Source: Spongilla lacustris (taxonomy: Eukaryota > Porifera > Demospongiae > Spongillida > Spongillidae). Taken from it: a stretch of DNA of 64,000 nucleotides. The notes below the pieces were generated by a model that was not told the DNA's origin, made no database searches, and saw nothing but the letters and a program-made list of their open reading frames with translations. Shown here in pieces: positions 44,074-55,750 of this stretch; position 1 is the stretch's first letter, and each line of letters starts with the position of its first letter. The stretch covers positions 9,389,821 through 9,453,820 of the forward strand of contig OX442418.1 of the NCBI GenBank assembly GCA_949361645.1, read 5' to 3'. The translations under genes were made by a program, and so were the position numbers.

Positions 44074-44934
44074 CTAAAAGTCACAAGATGTAGTTGGTGA
44101 GGCACATCTGGCCAAAATTGCCCTGGCATTCTGCCTCATAAGGATGAGGCGACTGTAGATGGTTGATGTAACCTCAATAAGAGGTTGACATAGATGGGTG
44201 GCCATCTTTTTAGACAGTTTAGTCAGCACATCAATAGCTTCATTGCCCCAACCCCCAAACACTTCCACAACCAAAGGGATGCATGACCATCCTCTAAGGG
44301 CACATGCCTCATCATTTGCAGAGTGCATGGATTCCTCTCCCATCTCAGCTGCATGACCACAGGTTTGAGCCGCTTCTTGTAAAAATTGCAAATTTAGCGG
44401 ATTGATCACCTTTATGTCAAATGCAGCTGGGTGGGAGAGGGACCAGTTTGGCACTAGGATGTCTGCTGGTCTAGATTGATCCTTAGGAAGAATGCCACTT
44501 CCTTTCTCAATTTGTGGGGAAAGGCATGCCTTGTTGCAGAAGTCAGCAATGCAGTCTCTGAGCAGGTTGTGTCTTGTTATCATATCACCTCCAGAACAGC
44601 AAGTAAGCATGTGATGTCCCCAAGCATCCATGTTGTGATGACAAAGCGGGCATGGAGTGCCATCAGGTGTCAAAGGAAGGCCAAGCCACCATTTTAGAAT
44701 GACATGTGCTTCATCAGGCATCAACGCAAGACCTAACTTTGGTGAAGGCTGCACTTTAAGCCACGCATGAGCTTGTGGTACTGAAATAGCATGCAATCTA
44801 GCCTTTGTCACAGTGCTGACATCTGAAAAGAGCGAATTGAAGTCAGCTTCTTCAATGCAAGAGGACAGTGAGTGCTGGCGAGGTGGAACATCAAGTACGC
44901 TTTCCACTGAGATGGCATCTGGCTGACTGACCAT
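44074..44934 (-). pseudogene. LINE C-terminal CCHC finger and restriction-like endonuclease
   Basis: 286-codon uninterrupted frame. Order: a helical KARLHAISVPQAHAWLKVQP segment, HVILKWWLGLPL, a CCHC finger CPLCHHNMDAWGHHMLTC, RHNLLRDCIADFC, then the PD-(D/E)xK-type signature RPADILVPNWSLSHPAAFDI-KV, and NDEACALRGWSCIPLVVEVF plus GGWGNEAID. A zinc finger followed by a restriction-like endonuclease after the RT is the layout of early-branching LINEs (R2/NeSL-like clades). RT is absent upstream, so the copy is truncated, but the reading frame is intact, which indicates youth. These LINE C-termini cut target DNA for target-primed reverse transcription. Confidence 0.8.
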
Positions 44935-45498
44935 GGCATTGTAAGCATTCCCTGCTTTTACTTAATACTTAGCCTTATGTAGTAATGTACACCACAAGTC
45001 AGTCAACACAAGTCTAGTTAAGTTGAATTATATAAAACTATGAATTTGCATTATGTGGTCAGTTAGATCTCTTGCAGTTGCCAACAGCTTGGGCACTAGA
45101 ACCTCAAGGAGTGCACATAATGATTCATTTTGGTTTGGTTGGTTTCCAATCCCTCTCTTCTGCTATCTTTGAATACCTTTTGTCATCTGCTTATTAATTC
45201 AACAAAGATTGATGACACAAAATCATCTGAATATATATTACTGAAACAGCAGAAAGAATATATGATTGGGTGCATATTGAATGAGGGACTAGGCCGGCTA
45301 GGAGGTCTCTTTTGCATGATGAGATGGCACGAAAGAAAATAGGTTGATTGTGAGGGTATGGTTTTATTAGCAATAGTTTTATTAGCAATTGGTGAAAAAA
45401 TGGAGGACGTTTCAAGCGATGCGATATCAGTTCTTGGACAAGTGAGTTCATTTGATGAGTTGATAGAACACATTAACGAACATTCATGGTGTTAAGCT
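44935..45498. other. No gene recognised
   Basis: A short tandem GTTTTATTAGCAATAG/GTTTTATTAGCAATTG sits at about 45360-45391. Open frames on both strands are without motifs. Confidence 0.4.
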
Positions 45499-46077
45499 GT
45501 GTTTAACTGTCAGGGCAAATATCAGCATACTAGGGTGCCATTGAAATTGACAATGTATACCGATGTACTAAAGTGTGATAAACGTACACTTACATTCAAA
45601 AGTTCCCCAAGCCATGATCTGTCTTGTAGTATTTTTGGCGTAGCATTACAAGTGGCCTTTATTTCTGCTGGCTTAATGTACTGTAAATACCAGATGGTGC
45701 ATGGTGCAGGATTAGGGCTCAGTGTTGTCAGTGTCAAGTAAGACTTTTTGGTAAAACAGTAAAATATATTTATGAGGCCAGTAGTAAATAGCCAATTGAG
45801 TAGTATTTGTTGTAAGGCAAAAGAAGAAATGAAAACAATGGAACCTATGGAGATACTAGGTTCTTGGAGGAATGCTATCACCACTGCAGATGCTTGTTGG
45901 CTAACACACACGCGGGGTCATTTTTCCCAAAATGCTACAGTATTTATTCAGAACTACATAAATAATGCAACATTGTTTTACAAACATATGTCTCAAAGAA
46001 GTTACAGGAATACCGCTTCGCACCCTCAGTTCAACATCTTTGTCGATTCCTGGCCACTACACGTGCAAACAAGCTAG
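45499..46077 (+). pseudogene. Fragment of a transposon-associated protein (ITTADG-type domain)
   Basis: Two frames in series. 45499-45741 includes FGVALQVAFISAGLMYCKYQ and a GAGLGLSVVSVK end. 45820-46077 reads EEMKTMEPMEILGSWRNAIT, TADACWLTHTRGHFSQNATV and FIQNYINNATLFYKHMSQR. I remember this EP-x3-xSW-x-xAITTADG-x-W...RGHFSQNxT...NY pattern from a multi-copy protein family in cnidarians and sponges that is thought to be transposon-derived. The two parts are separated by stops, and the domain ends early, so the copy is dead. The BEN-like exons 600 bp downstream may once have belonged to the same protein. Confidence 0.45.
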
Positions 46078-46649
46078 TGAATTCATTCGTACTTATAGAC
46101 GATGTCGTACTGATATCCTGCTGAGCATAAGGCCCACCTTTGCAGTCACCCTGCCACGACTGATGATATTCCTGTCTTAGGTGCAAAGATTTTGACCATT
46201 GGTTGATGATCAGTCATCAACAGGATTATCCGACCATAACTTGCCGACTTTGAACTGCAGTACCTTTTTGACCTGTTTGTTATACATGTAGATTATTTTC
46301 CCTTCTTCCCTTTTCCTTAATTTGAAGTAAGTGATTTTCAAGATAATGTAAGTAAACACCTTATATAAAATTCTTTCAGTCTGAGACTTATCTATTTCTT
46401 TTTTCTATACGTATTAAAACATATAACACAGTGTGGAGGGAGATGACATTGAAGTCATAATGCCTATAAGAACATTATGTATAGTGCTTCAGGCATAATA
46501 AACCATTGCATTTTTTGTTGAAGGAAAAAAGCAAGGTTTCATGAATTATAGGAATCAATTTGCTACTTGTATAATTTTGTACTGTATTTGGTCAACCACG
46601 TAGTCATTCATTGGAAAGGATAATAGAAAATGGGTTTTCTGATTTAAAC
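46078..46649. other. No gene recognised
   Basis: AT-rich sequence between the two pseudogene pieces; no splice-supported exon. Confidence 0.4.
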
Positions 46650-47288
46650 AGAAACGTAAAAAAAATGCTCAACTTCATCAATCTCACGCTGACAGAGTGA
46701 GCCATGTTTTAGGTGCAGCACCAGGTGGTGCTGCAAGCTCTGATGATGGACAACAATGAACTCTTGTCAACTCAGGTTCTGCAAATGCTGGTTGAATACT
46801 TGCAAATGCTGGTGCTGCACTTGATCAAGGAGGTATGTGATACTATATAGTTCATGATATTTTTCAACATAATTCTTGCCTGCTGACGACAAGTTCCCAT
46901 CTGTAAACCAGATTGCTTCACGTGTATATACATGCAACATTACATTATAATACATTTCTTTCATATAAGGATGGGGTCAATCTCCTAAAGCTAAACGCAC
47001 CAGATGCGGTTAAGTATAGTCTTGCATTGCTCGACTGCATCTTCAGCGAAGATGAGCAATCATAATGCTGTAACAAAAACCGACAACAAGCAAAACTACA
47101 AAACCTCCTTTGTCACCTACAAGAGTGAAGTTACTTGAAGGTACAATATTTGAAGTCAACATTGTGAAATAGCTATCTTATCCACAGAATGTATTGACAA
47201 AAAGTTTGGGAATGGATCAGTGACAACACATGATTACAAGATCAGGAAATCCCTCAATCAAAAGTGTAGGGACAAGCTGAGAGAGTAA
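46650..47288 (+). pseudogene. Decayed BEN-domain-like gene remnant
   Basis: Three exon-like blocks. 46650-46831 (HADRVSHVLGAAPGGAASSD, two in-frame stops, donor GGAG|GTATGT). 46970-47140 (acceptor TTTCATATAAG; YSLALLDCIFSEDEQ, then a frameshift, then PPLSPTRVKLLE; donor GAAG|GTACAA). 47188-47288 (acceptor TTATCCACAG; CIDKKFGNGSVTTHDYKIRK, then SLNQKCRDKLRE-stop). The final pattern, KxLxxxxxKKFG...I+xxLNQKCRD, resembles the C-terminal half of BEN domains, which bind DNA. Exon phases agree at the last junction. Stops and a shift make it a pseudogene. Confidence 0.45.
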
Positions 47289-47433
47289 CTGTTAAAAGAA
47301 AACTTGCTGAATGGCAAGTAGTGCATGATGTGTGAACACACAACACTGTAATGTGCAATGGGAGCTACCATATTAGGATAATTTGAAAAAGGCATTCATG
47401 TTGAGTCATGTGACATGGGTTAATACTCTTGGA
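47289..47433. other. Spacer before minisatellite
   Basis: Short unique DNA; nothing recognised. Confidence 0.4.
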
Positions 47434-47660
47434 CAAGATCTTGGGCATCAGGGCAAGTCTTGCACAAGATCTTGGGCAAGTCTTGCACAGGATTTTGGCT
47501 GCCATAATCTTGGCATCTTGGACAAGATCTCTTGGGCAAGTCTTGGGCAAGTCTTGGGCAAGTCTTGTGCAAGTCTTGGGCAAGTCTTGGGCAAGTCTTG
47601 GGCAATTCTTGTCGCCCAAGCTCTTGCCCAAGATCTTGGGCAAGTCTTGCGCAAGAACAT
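47434..47660. repeat. 11 bp minisatellite (TCTTGGGCAAG)n
   Basis: About 20 units of TCTTGGGCAAG with variants (TCTTGCACAAG, TCTTGTGCAAG), e.g. six near-perfect units at 47530-47610, ending in an inverted copy TTGCCCAAGATCTTGGGCAA. Since 11 is not a multiple of three, all frames stay open and give repeat peptides; these are not genes. Confidence 0.95.
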
Positions 47661-47734
47661 TTTACTGGGCATGCACTTTTACCATACACCAAGCTGCTAC
47701 CTGTGAAATACATATTTTAGAGTATTTCTTTTAA

Positions 47735-48440
47735 ATTGGGCTATATGTACACATAAAAAAATACTTGTGAGTAATAATGTATATGCTCCCATGTCATTTT
47801 ACTAGGGTGTGATCTAAATAGAATCCAGGTGGATTTTGATACACTGTTACTACACAAGTGCAGCCATGATACTTAATAACCTTCACTCTCAACTGACACA
47901 ATTAAGTGGCACTCATGCAGGCTAATAAACAAGCTTGCATCAAATTTGAAACTTAGACTATTAGTATAGGCCTACGCATGCATACAACCAGTGCATACAA
48001 CACACTACTGCTAGCGCGAAGCGCTAGCGGTGCACATACACGAACACTGCACGCAAACCTTCATAAGTACAGCGAGATAACACGCATGAATACGGTAATT
48101 GCATGCATGCAAGTTACGCGTATATACGCACTGCCCTAGTCTACAAATCCACACCAACGCACGGGCCATGGACAGCCTATGCTGGAGGTTTATAATTAAC
48201 TGCATGGTAAGTTGTGCGCGTGCATACCTTTTATACTTTAAGATATAACTTTGTCACTTAAACTAAAAGTCTAGTATCACGAAGTCTGTCACAGCTGCCA
48301 TCATATGCTGCCATATTATATGGCAAACCACGCCCTCAACCGTCAGAAAGTAATGACAAAGCCGGGAACTTTGGGATGCAATGCGGCAAACCAGTGTTAT
48401 GACAACACACCTTTAAAACCAACCTCTCCTACTTATCATT
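47735..48440 (+). repeat. Direct duplication, copy 1
   Basis: Matches 49762-50372 in the same orientation. Shared landmarks: CTATATGTACACATAA, AATACTTGTGAGTAATAATG, ATCCACACCAACGCACG, AAGATATAACTTTGTCACTT, CAAACCACGCCCTCAACCGT. Contains the hairpin GCTAGCGCGAAGCGCTAGC at 48011-48029. No gene recognised inside. Confidence 0.92.
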
Positions 48441-48855
48441 TGAAGATCTTGCTTGAAATGCATCAACTAATATTTATAACATCATCAAGTTCATTTACTG
48501 ATAAATTGATGTGGGAGTTAATATGTAGCATTTGCGGATAAGATGCAAGCAGCAGTGATCACTGTATCGTCGTTATACAACTGAGTTACTTAAAAGAATA
48601 AAGAATTCGTTAACTCCTTGAACGCCAAGCGGTGCATGTATGTTTTCATTACATTTTTTTGGATATCATCTTTTACATTTACACCAGTAAAATTGTGATA
48701 CATGCAAGTCAGTACAATATATATACTAACATGCATCAGTGTAACGGGCCATGTACACAATGTAGATGCTGAATCCATAAACCTAGTTGGGGCACTGGGG
48801 GTAAACGAAGCACATCTATGAACTGGCAAAAGACTGATGGAGACGGAATGATCTG

Positions 48856-49647
48856 GCATTTATGTGGGTTACACATTCCGGTTCTTGGAGTAAATAAATG
48901 GCGTGATGAATTAGTGAAGTCATCTGAATAATGTGTTCTTGAGAAAAAACGTACAGTTGTAGTAGCCAATGATGTATATAGTTGCACAACTATTTGCACG
49001 CATGCATGCATGCGTCATGAAATTCCACACTTTTTATTTACACTGTCATGGTAAAACCCATAACGGTTATGTGTATATGCGGCATGAATGCATGTATATG
49101 AACTTGCATGGCATCCAAAGAGTTAAAACAAATAATTCTACTGAAACAATTCGATAATTATTAATATCACATAGCAATATCATAGCACTACACCAAACAA
49201 TTCATGTGTGCATGAGGGGCACTGTGCCACTGTTATATTTTTAAATGTTCATCAGCCTTCAAACCTACTGTGTAGATGTGTGTGGGTGGTAATGTGTGTT
49301 TGGTGTAGTGCTCTTATATTATTATGTGATATTAATCAGTATCAAATTGTCTCAGTAGAATTATTTTTTTAACTCCAGGCAAGTTAATATACATGCATTC
49401 ATGCATGTGCACATAACCATTATGGATTTTACCATGGCAGTGTAAATAAAAAGTGTGAAACTATATGATGCATGCAAATAGTTGCTACACTTGTAACCTT
49501 ATAAATACATGACATGATTGTTTACTACAACTACAATGAGTATTTAAGTTTTTTCTAACATTATTCAGATGACTTCACTAATTCATCACTATTGCATCCC
49601 TACATTTACTTACTCCAAGAACAGGAATTTGTAACCAACATAAATGC
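48856..49647. mobile_element. 0.8 kb fold-back element, ~350 bp arms
   Basis: The left arm 48856-49206 pairs with 49293-49647. Examples: GAAGTCATCTGAATAATG with CATTATTCAGATGACTTC, CATAGCACTACACCAAACA with TGTTTGGTGTAGTGCT, and TTTTATTTACACTG with CAGTGTAAATAAAA. The loop is about 86 bp. Situated between the two copies of the direct duplication. Confidence 0.92.
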
Positions 49648-49761
49648 ATGTGTGGGTAAGGTGTGTGCACATATGTGTTGTGTTCCTACAGGAACAAATA
49701 GTATATTAGTAATCCAAAAATAGTATTCTGCACTTTAACATGGGTTGTCTGCTTCTTTGAG

Positions 49762-50372
49762 CTATATGTACACATAACAAAATACTTGTGAGTAATAATG
49801 TATATACTGTCATTTTACTAGGGTGTGAAGAATCTAGGTGGATATTGATACACTGTTACTGCACAAGGGCAGCCATGCTATTTAACCTTCACTCTCAACA
49901 CAAGGTGGCATGCAGGCTAATAAACAAGTTCATATTAAATTTGAAACTTAGTATAGGCCTATGCATGTATACTACAACACACTCTACTGCTAGCGAAGCG
50001 CTAGCAGTGATACACGAACACTGCACGCAAGCCTTTATAAATGCACAGCGAAATTACTATGTTAATTGCATGTAGCTAGAAATCCACACCAACGCACGAG
50101 CCATGGGCAGCCTATGTTTGACGTATTTAACTGGTAAGTTGTGTGCATCCTTTACCTTTAAGATATAACTTTGTCACTTAAAGCTCAGTATCACGAAGTC
50201 TGTCACAGGCTGTCAGCTGCCATCATATGCTGCCATATTATTTCGCAAACCACGCCCTCAACCGTCAGAAAGCAATTACAAATATGGCTTGGAACTATCA
50301 TACATTGGGGGTGTAATGCGGTAAACCAGTGTTATGACTACACATGCATGAAACTTTAAAATCACCTAACAC
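49762..50372 (+). repeat. Direct duplication, copy 2
   Basis: Second copy of 47735-48440, about 100 bp shorter through several deletions. Its hairpin GCTAGCGAAGCGCTAGC keeps both stems while the loop loses two bases. Confidence 0.92.
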
Positions 50373-51589
50373 CCCACTGCTCATCTAGAGCCAGTCTGTA
50401 TGTATTAAAGGTGCATACGCAGGTAAGTTGTTTTCTTTCGAGCCAAAGTGAAATTTTCATGCAGTATCCAGTTAAAAACTGCTGGAAGGGGTAGTCACAT
50501 AAACTCCCCGGCTTCTAATGAGATTCCGGCCATCACAACGTGAATTCATCAGCGGTGGTTTGTACTTTGTAGGATCGTTAGGAACACGAACACCTAGCCT
50601 ATAACATCACTATGAATGGGGCATATTTTCCCAATGTGCATGCATGGGATATGCAAAATTGTCCCAATGTGTGAGCCGCTATACTGAATGCAATATTGAA
50701 TGGGTGATCACTAAAAATTTTGAATACAGAGAGCAATAATCAAATCTCCGCATAAACATGCAATGGACCTCAGTAGAAGCTTGGTGTTCTGACGAAGAAA
50801 TATGTACTTAATTAGGCGAGAAGGCCATGGATCTTTTCTTGATATATTTTTGGCAGTGATGCCGCGGTTCGCCCGTCAACCGTCAAAACCGTCAAACTAG
50901 GCGATACGGTTGGCTTGACCGCGTCCGAGACCGTCAAGAAAAGTGAATAATACATGTATATAATTACTTCGCGAAAGCACTTAACCGTCAGCATAATTGA
51001 GGTAATAACTGTGGACCGCCAAAAATTTGGATGGTCAATGAAGAAAATTTATTGGATGACCGATGACTGGGAACCTGTGAGAATTTTACTCTTACATGTA
51101 CACCAGTAACGATAGTATTCACAGGGCTGGGAACGAGATTAATTACGGTGTAACGATTCAACGGTGGCGGAGGGGAATTATAAGTGTTTTCTAATTTGTT
51201 CGCCCCCTACCAAAGCAGTACTAAGTATAAGACAAGTAGCGTACTGAGATAAAAACGAAAATGACTAGTTTTCTAAAGAGGTCCAACCCGCAGCTTGCGC
51301 TCGAAAGAATTAAAATGTTCCTTTCAGGTACAAATGCCTGAAATACGTACAAATCCCATCCGCCGCAATTGAATTGTTTTCACCAGTGCAGAAGGGAATA
51401 TAAAGTGCAGGGGGTATGGGGGGAGCGCTGTTACTTACCCCATCGGGGCCTGGGGCGGAGCCCCAGAAGCGGAAATGCTTTTTTGCGTAGAAAAATTCCA
51501 AAACCTACAGTGTATACGCTAAACTTGACCAGTTTAGGTTTTTTTGCGATCATGCCTGTGCGCATGTAAAAAAAAAAAACAGCATCGAT
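50373..51589. other. No gene recognised
   Basis: Contains an ACCGTCAA-rich cluster (50877-50940: CAACCGTCAAAACCGTCAAA) and a GC palindrome GGGGCCTGGGGCGGAGCCCC at 51446-51465. A related CCGTC/GACCG cluster is at 53955-54080. Confidence 0.45.
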
Positions 51590-53928
51590 GTATACAGTCA
51601 GGGTTGCCGAAGGTCAGCCTGCATGGCCTCAGTGGCCGGACAGGTCGATCTGTCCGCTTGGCCTGACAGGTCGGCCTGCCAGGCTGGGCTGTCCGCTTGG
51701 CCTGGCATGCCGGTCGGACCCTCAGCCTGAATCCACCCACAAGGGGGGAGTCACCAATGCATGCCTCTATGTGTGCTTGATAGCTTTGATTGATTTCAGG
51801 GTGCTCTGTATCAGAAAGAAGCTATTTAATTCATGCACCGGCTGACTCTATGTGGTATTGGCATGCATGCAGTATATTGGAAGTGCAAATATTCTACACT
51901 GTATTATATATCTATATGAAGGCCCAAGCATATTTCTGTGTCAAGTGAGTGCTCCATATCCTGGTCCATATTGTTAAAACTACCAACCATTTTTATGGAG
52001 GGGAAGAGGGATGTGGGTAGGGGTGCGGGTGGGGGGTGTACTGGCCAGCAATTCACAGCCCTTTTAGCATGATGTGCTTCATTGATGAGTGTTATAGATT
52101 CCTGTTCCAAGATGTACACGATGCATTAGAGAAGTCATGCGAATAATGGAGTTCTTTAGCATGCATGCATGCTCATGCCTGATTAGTTGCATGTGCACGG
52201 GAATGAGAAATTCACTTTGTCGTAACCAAAAATTTACTTATAAGGTTGCAAGTGCAGCTCTTGCATGGAGTTGTGATCATCACATGACTTTAAAGATCCA
52301 GATTATGATTGGTGCATGGCACAGATAATGGGGGAATCTTCATTGTAAAAATACGGGCCTTTTTAACTTCTTTTATGACTCTGTACACCTTGAAATGCGA
52401 CCAAACAACGCGGTTAGTGCGTTACTTTGTGGGAATTCCATTACTCCTCCCCCTCCACCCACACAGAAATAATGGCCCGTTTTTTTTAAAACTAAAGTAT
52501 CGACGTAATCATAATTCATTACAGCTTCTGCGTACCTATTTAAACATTTCAGGAAAGAACTGGCACTCCAGCAGGATTTTAAAGAATAGCACGCTGCTGT
52601 GTTCATAATTACGTCGATGCCCTCGTTTTAAAAATAAGGGGCATTTTGGGGGGTGGGGGCGGAGGGGGAGGGGGGGGGGGGGGGATATCTTGCGGTACCC
52701 TACGGTAGTTACGAATTCGTATGGATTATATATCCAAAGATCGGGGTTGGAGGAAGCACAGCTGATAAAAGTCAGTGGAGTACTTGAGTGGATTCGTGCG
52801 CAGCACAAATGATTCTGAAGCAACATTCAAAGCCGTTCGATTACTAAGATCAATAGTGCAGCGGCCATGGCCGTTGCTACCACCCACTGCAGTGGGTGTG
52901 GCGTAGCATTGGAATGCACTTCGTTCCCAGACCTATTTAACGTTTATGTGAACAAAAATTAATTTACCAACGATTCTTTAACCAACTGGCGTTTTAAAAA
53001 TATGCAATAGTGACTAACTTCCCTCACATCGCTCTGCTAGCCTTCGGCGTCCAACTGAAAGGATATTTTTGTAGTTGAAACTTGTAATTGATCGCAAGAG
53101 ATGGTCTATATGATGGTCTATATGTCTCTCCTAAAAGAAATCTCAAAGCTAAAAAGGCCCCGCTTGAACAGTATTTTACAATGGTTTCCCCTTTAACTCT
53201 TTGTCAAGATCAGTGCCATACATGTAATCATCTGTGCCACCATGGGTCTTTAAAGTCATGTGCTGATCAGACCTCCATGCGAGATCTGCACTTGCAACCT
53301 TATATGTACATTTGTGGTTACTACAAAGTAAATTTCTCCATTCCGCGAGAACTTCATTATTCGCATGCCTTCTCTAATGGTGCATGTAGATGTTTGACCA
53401 CTTGGAAAAGAAATCTGTAACCCACATCAATGAAGTACATCATGCTAAAAGGTTGAGAATCGCTGGCCAGTACATTCCCCCATCCCATGCACTCCCTACC
53501 CTCCTTCACCTCCATAAAAATGGTTAGTAGTTGCAACAATTGCAATATGCACCAGGATATAGGTAATGCGGAACATATGACAGCCTGGGCCTGCATCTCT
53601 ATAATATTATGTGATCAGGCATGCTTTATATGTATAGAGATTTGTTTTTGAAAATTACTTTGAATACCAGCACTTCCAATACTGCCAATACGATACAGTC
53701 AGTAATTTAATTAGCTTCCTTCTTAACTGAGACAGAGCATCCTGAAATCAGTCTAAGCACAAATAGAGTTGGACGACACAATATAATTGGCGTATGCACG
53801 GTGTACCCCCTTGTGGGTGGATCCCGGCCTGTCAGGTCATGATCAGGTTCCGCAAACGGACAGTCCGGCCTGGCAGGCCGACCTGTCAGGCCTAACTGCA
53901 TGGCCTTCGGCAAACCAGATAATGTATA
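51590..53928. mobile_element. 2.3 kb element with ~700 bp inverted arms
   Basis: The left arm 51590-52300 is an imperfect reverse complement of 53230-53928. Paired landmarks: GGGTTGCCGAAGGTCAGCC / GGCCTTCGGCAAACC; CCACCCACAAGGGGG / CCCCCTTGTGGGTGG; CCATTTTTATGGAGG / CCTCCATAAAAATGG; TTTAGCATGATGTGCTTCAT / ATGAAGTACATCATGCTAAA. Near the tips are GC-rich subrepeats (CTGACAGGTCGGCCTGCCAG). The ~900 bp core contains a nested fold-back (52470-52655) and a G-run. No transposase seen. Confidence 0.9.
52470..52655. mobile_element. Nested fold-back MITE
   Basis: AATGGCCCGTTTTTTTTAAA ... ATCGACGTAATCATAA pairs with TTCATAATTACGTCGATG ... TTTTAAAAATAAGGGGCATT. A G-run follows at 52656-52684. Confidence 0.8.
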
Positions 53929-54600
53929 ATTGCTGTGGTTTATTGTTTAAATTGCGACCGGGACCAACTTGAATCCAAGCGACCACCTGCCAAACCGCCA
54001 ACTGAAAACGTGACCGCATTGCTAAGATACGGTCAGTGTTCGTCCGTGAACGTGACCGGATCGATAATAGCCGACCGTGGCATCACTGGTTTTTGGCAAC
54101 AGGAAATATACTTCCTGAAGGCAAAATAATTTTGAGCCATAAAGTTATTTTACATTCTTTCCACCACATATATAAGTGGGTCAGGTTTTCTAAAGTCTGT
54201 TTTGTCTTCTTTCAGTTCGTTGTCTACCTTTTTTCTGTATTGTAGACTTTTTTTTTAGCAATACAAATATATATACAGTTAAAATTAAAATCATTAATTG
54301 TATCTTTCTTTCTTTTGCACAAAGGTGTCTTAGTATCTGAAGTTAGGAGACTGCATGCATGGTGCTGTTAACTTTGCTAGAACTGGATGGTATGGGGTTG
54401 GATTGATGATGTCTATATATGGTAAAACTTGACAGGCTTTTTTTAAAGGTATTCACAATACCATATAAAACCCACTTGTATATATATAGCACTTGGTTCA
54501 TCAAGTAGCTGCTTGTAAATAGCAAAGAACTGCCACAGAGTACTTTATGCGTGATCACTAGCTTGATAATGGGTCGAAGATCAGGCGCGGCGGAGCAGGG
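53929..54600. other. No gene recognised
   Basis: Unique sequence with AT-rich stretch around 54240-54310. Nothing supportable. Confidence 0.45.
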
Positions 54601-54615
54601 GCGGGGGCTGGCTAT

Positions 54616-54651
<36 letters not shown>
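54585..54651. repeat. GC-rich block with poly-C run of ~32
   Basis: GGCGCGGCGGAGCAGGGGCG precedes a short GGGCTGGCTATTGC and a run of about 32 C. The same order, inverted, is at 55622-55746. Poly-Gly/Pro ORFs are artefacts. Confidence 0.85.
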
Positions 54652-54763
54652 TTGCACTACCATCAGGTTCTTATTGCGAGCGCGTGTTCTTCGAAATCGC
54701 TGTACTGTCAGTGACTGTGAGTTTAAATAGGGTTAGTCTCGCAAGCCAGACCTCGAGGTACCT

Positions 54764-54859
54764 CGTTATTGACGATCGATACAATGGACTGGGGACCATG
54801 ATAAGCACGACTTCTCCTGGTCTCCAGTCCATTGTAATCGATCGTCGACGTCAATAACG
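54764..54859. mobile_element. 96 bp hairpin element
   Basis: CGTTATTGACGATCGATACA-ATGGACTGGGGACCA pairs with TGGTCTCCAGTCCATTGTAA-TCGATCGTCGACGTCAATAACG around a short loop. Confidence 0.88.
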
Positions 54860-55619
54860 CATAAATGCATAAAATTGAATATGAATTAAGGGCTTGATAA
54901 TATCTATGTGTGGGCACCATCTTATTGCAATTCTAAAACAATAAAAATAAACTACTCTCTTAGGACTTCAAGTTATTGTTGTTCACAACTATGCGCTTCA
55001 AAGAATAGGGTGTGTAATAAATAGAATTGTCACAACAAAGGTCTACTTGGTTATGCTCTGTACATATGAAATCTAAGTTAATCTTATAGACTGAAGCGTA
55101 AATATAGTGATTTCAAATAAAATGATAGGTGCTTTCAAGCAGGCCAATACGAAACGCCTAGGCCATTAAAGCACCCTTTGGGCACCATCCAAATCTCCTG
55201 AAACTTTATTGTGTCATTAACTTGGACCTTAAATAACTAAAAATCACTATCCTGTGATTGTGCATCAAAAGACTAATTCAAGACTCATTTGCAAGATTTT
55301 ACTACAAATTGAAAGCGCCTGATATCGATGGATCGTGAATTAGTTTGAATTTAGGCTATTGCAATGCATTCTAAAACCAATTGCCTTCCTCGATCGAGTA
55401 ATGAAGTCGGGTAAACCGCTCACGTAACGGAGCAAGTTTCTACGCTTCTATGTATACTTTTCAAACTTTCACAAATTCCAATCCAATTTTTGACGTACTT
55501 TTAGATCAACTATTTACGGACCCAAATACGCGATTTTGTCAACTACCTATCAATATACCATTAATTGGAATATAACTCGCGGAGGTCATGCATTGTGCTC
55601 ACTGATATTATATATATTA
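54860..55619. other. No gene recognised
   Basis: AT-rich unique DNA with no exon-like features. Confidence 0.45.
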
Positions 55620-55750
55620 TAGGGGGGGGGGGGGGGGGGGTGCTGAATGATACTTCCGCCCCCCCATGGCAAAAGTGGGGGGGGGGGGGGGGGGGTGGGG
55701 GGGGGGAGGGGGCAAAAGCCCCCTTGCCCCCCCGTCCTCCGCCGCTGATG
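55620..55750. repeat. Poly-G block, inverted relative of 54585 block
   Basis: Two long G runs separate TGCTGAATGATACTTCCGCC and CATGGCAAAAGT; the right end GTCCTCCGCCGCTGA mirrors GGCGGCGGAG-type sequence at 54590. Long homopolymers make the assembly uncertain here. Confidence 0.85.

Noticed and set aside
37700..44934. The two LINE fragments as one element interrupted by the actin-like gene
   Set aside because: Both are on the minus strand, but the upstream RT part lies at lower coordinates than the C-terminal part, the wrong order for one element.
47365..47734. ORFs in several frames (QVLGKSWASLG, QDLPKTCPRLA)
   Set aside because: All are the 11 bp minisatellite, which is open in every frame.
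54343..54857. Poly-Gly and poly-Pro ORFs at 54.6 and 55.7 kb
   Set aside because: Homopolymer runs of G/C; no other coding signal.
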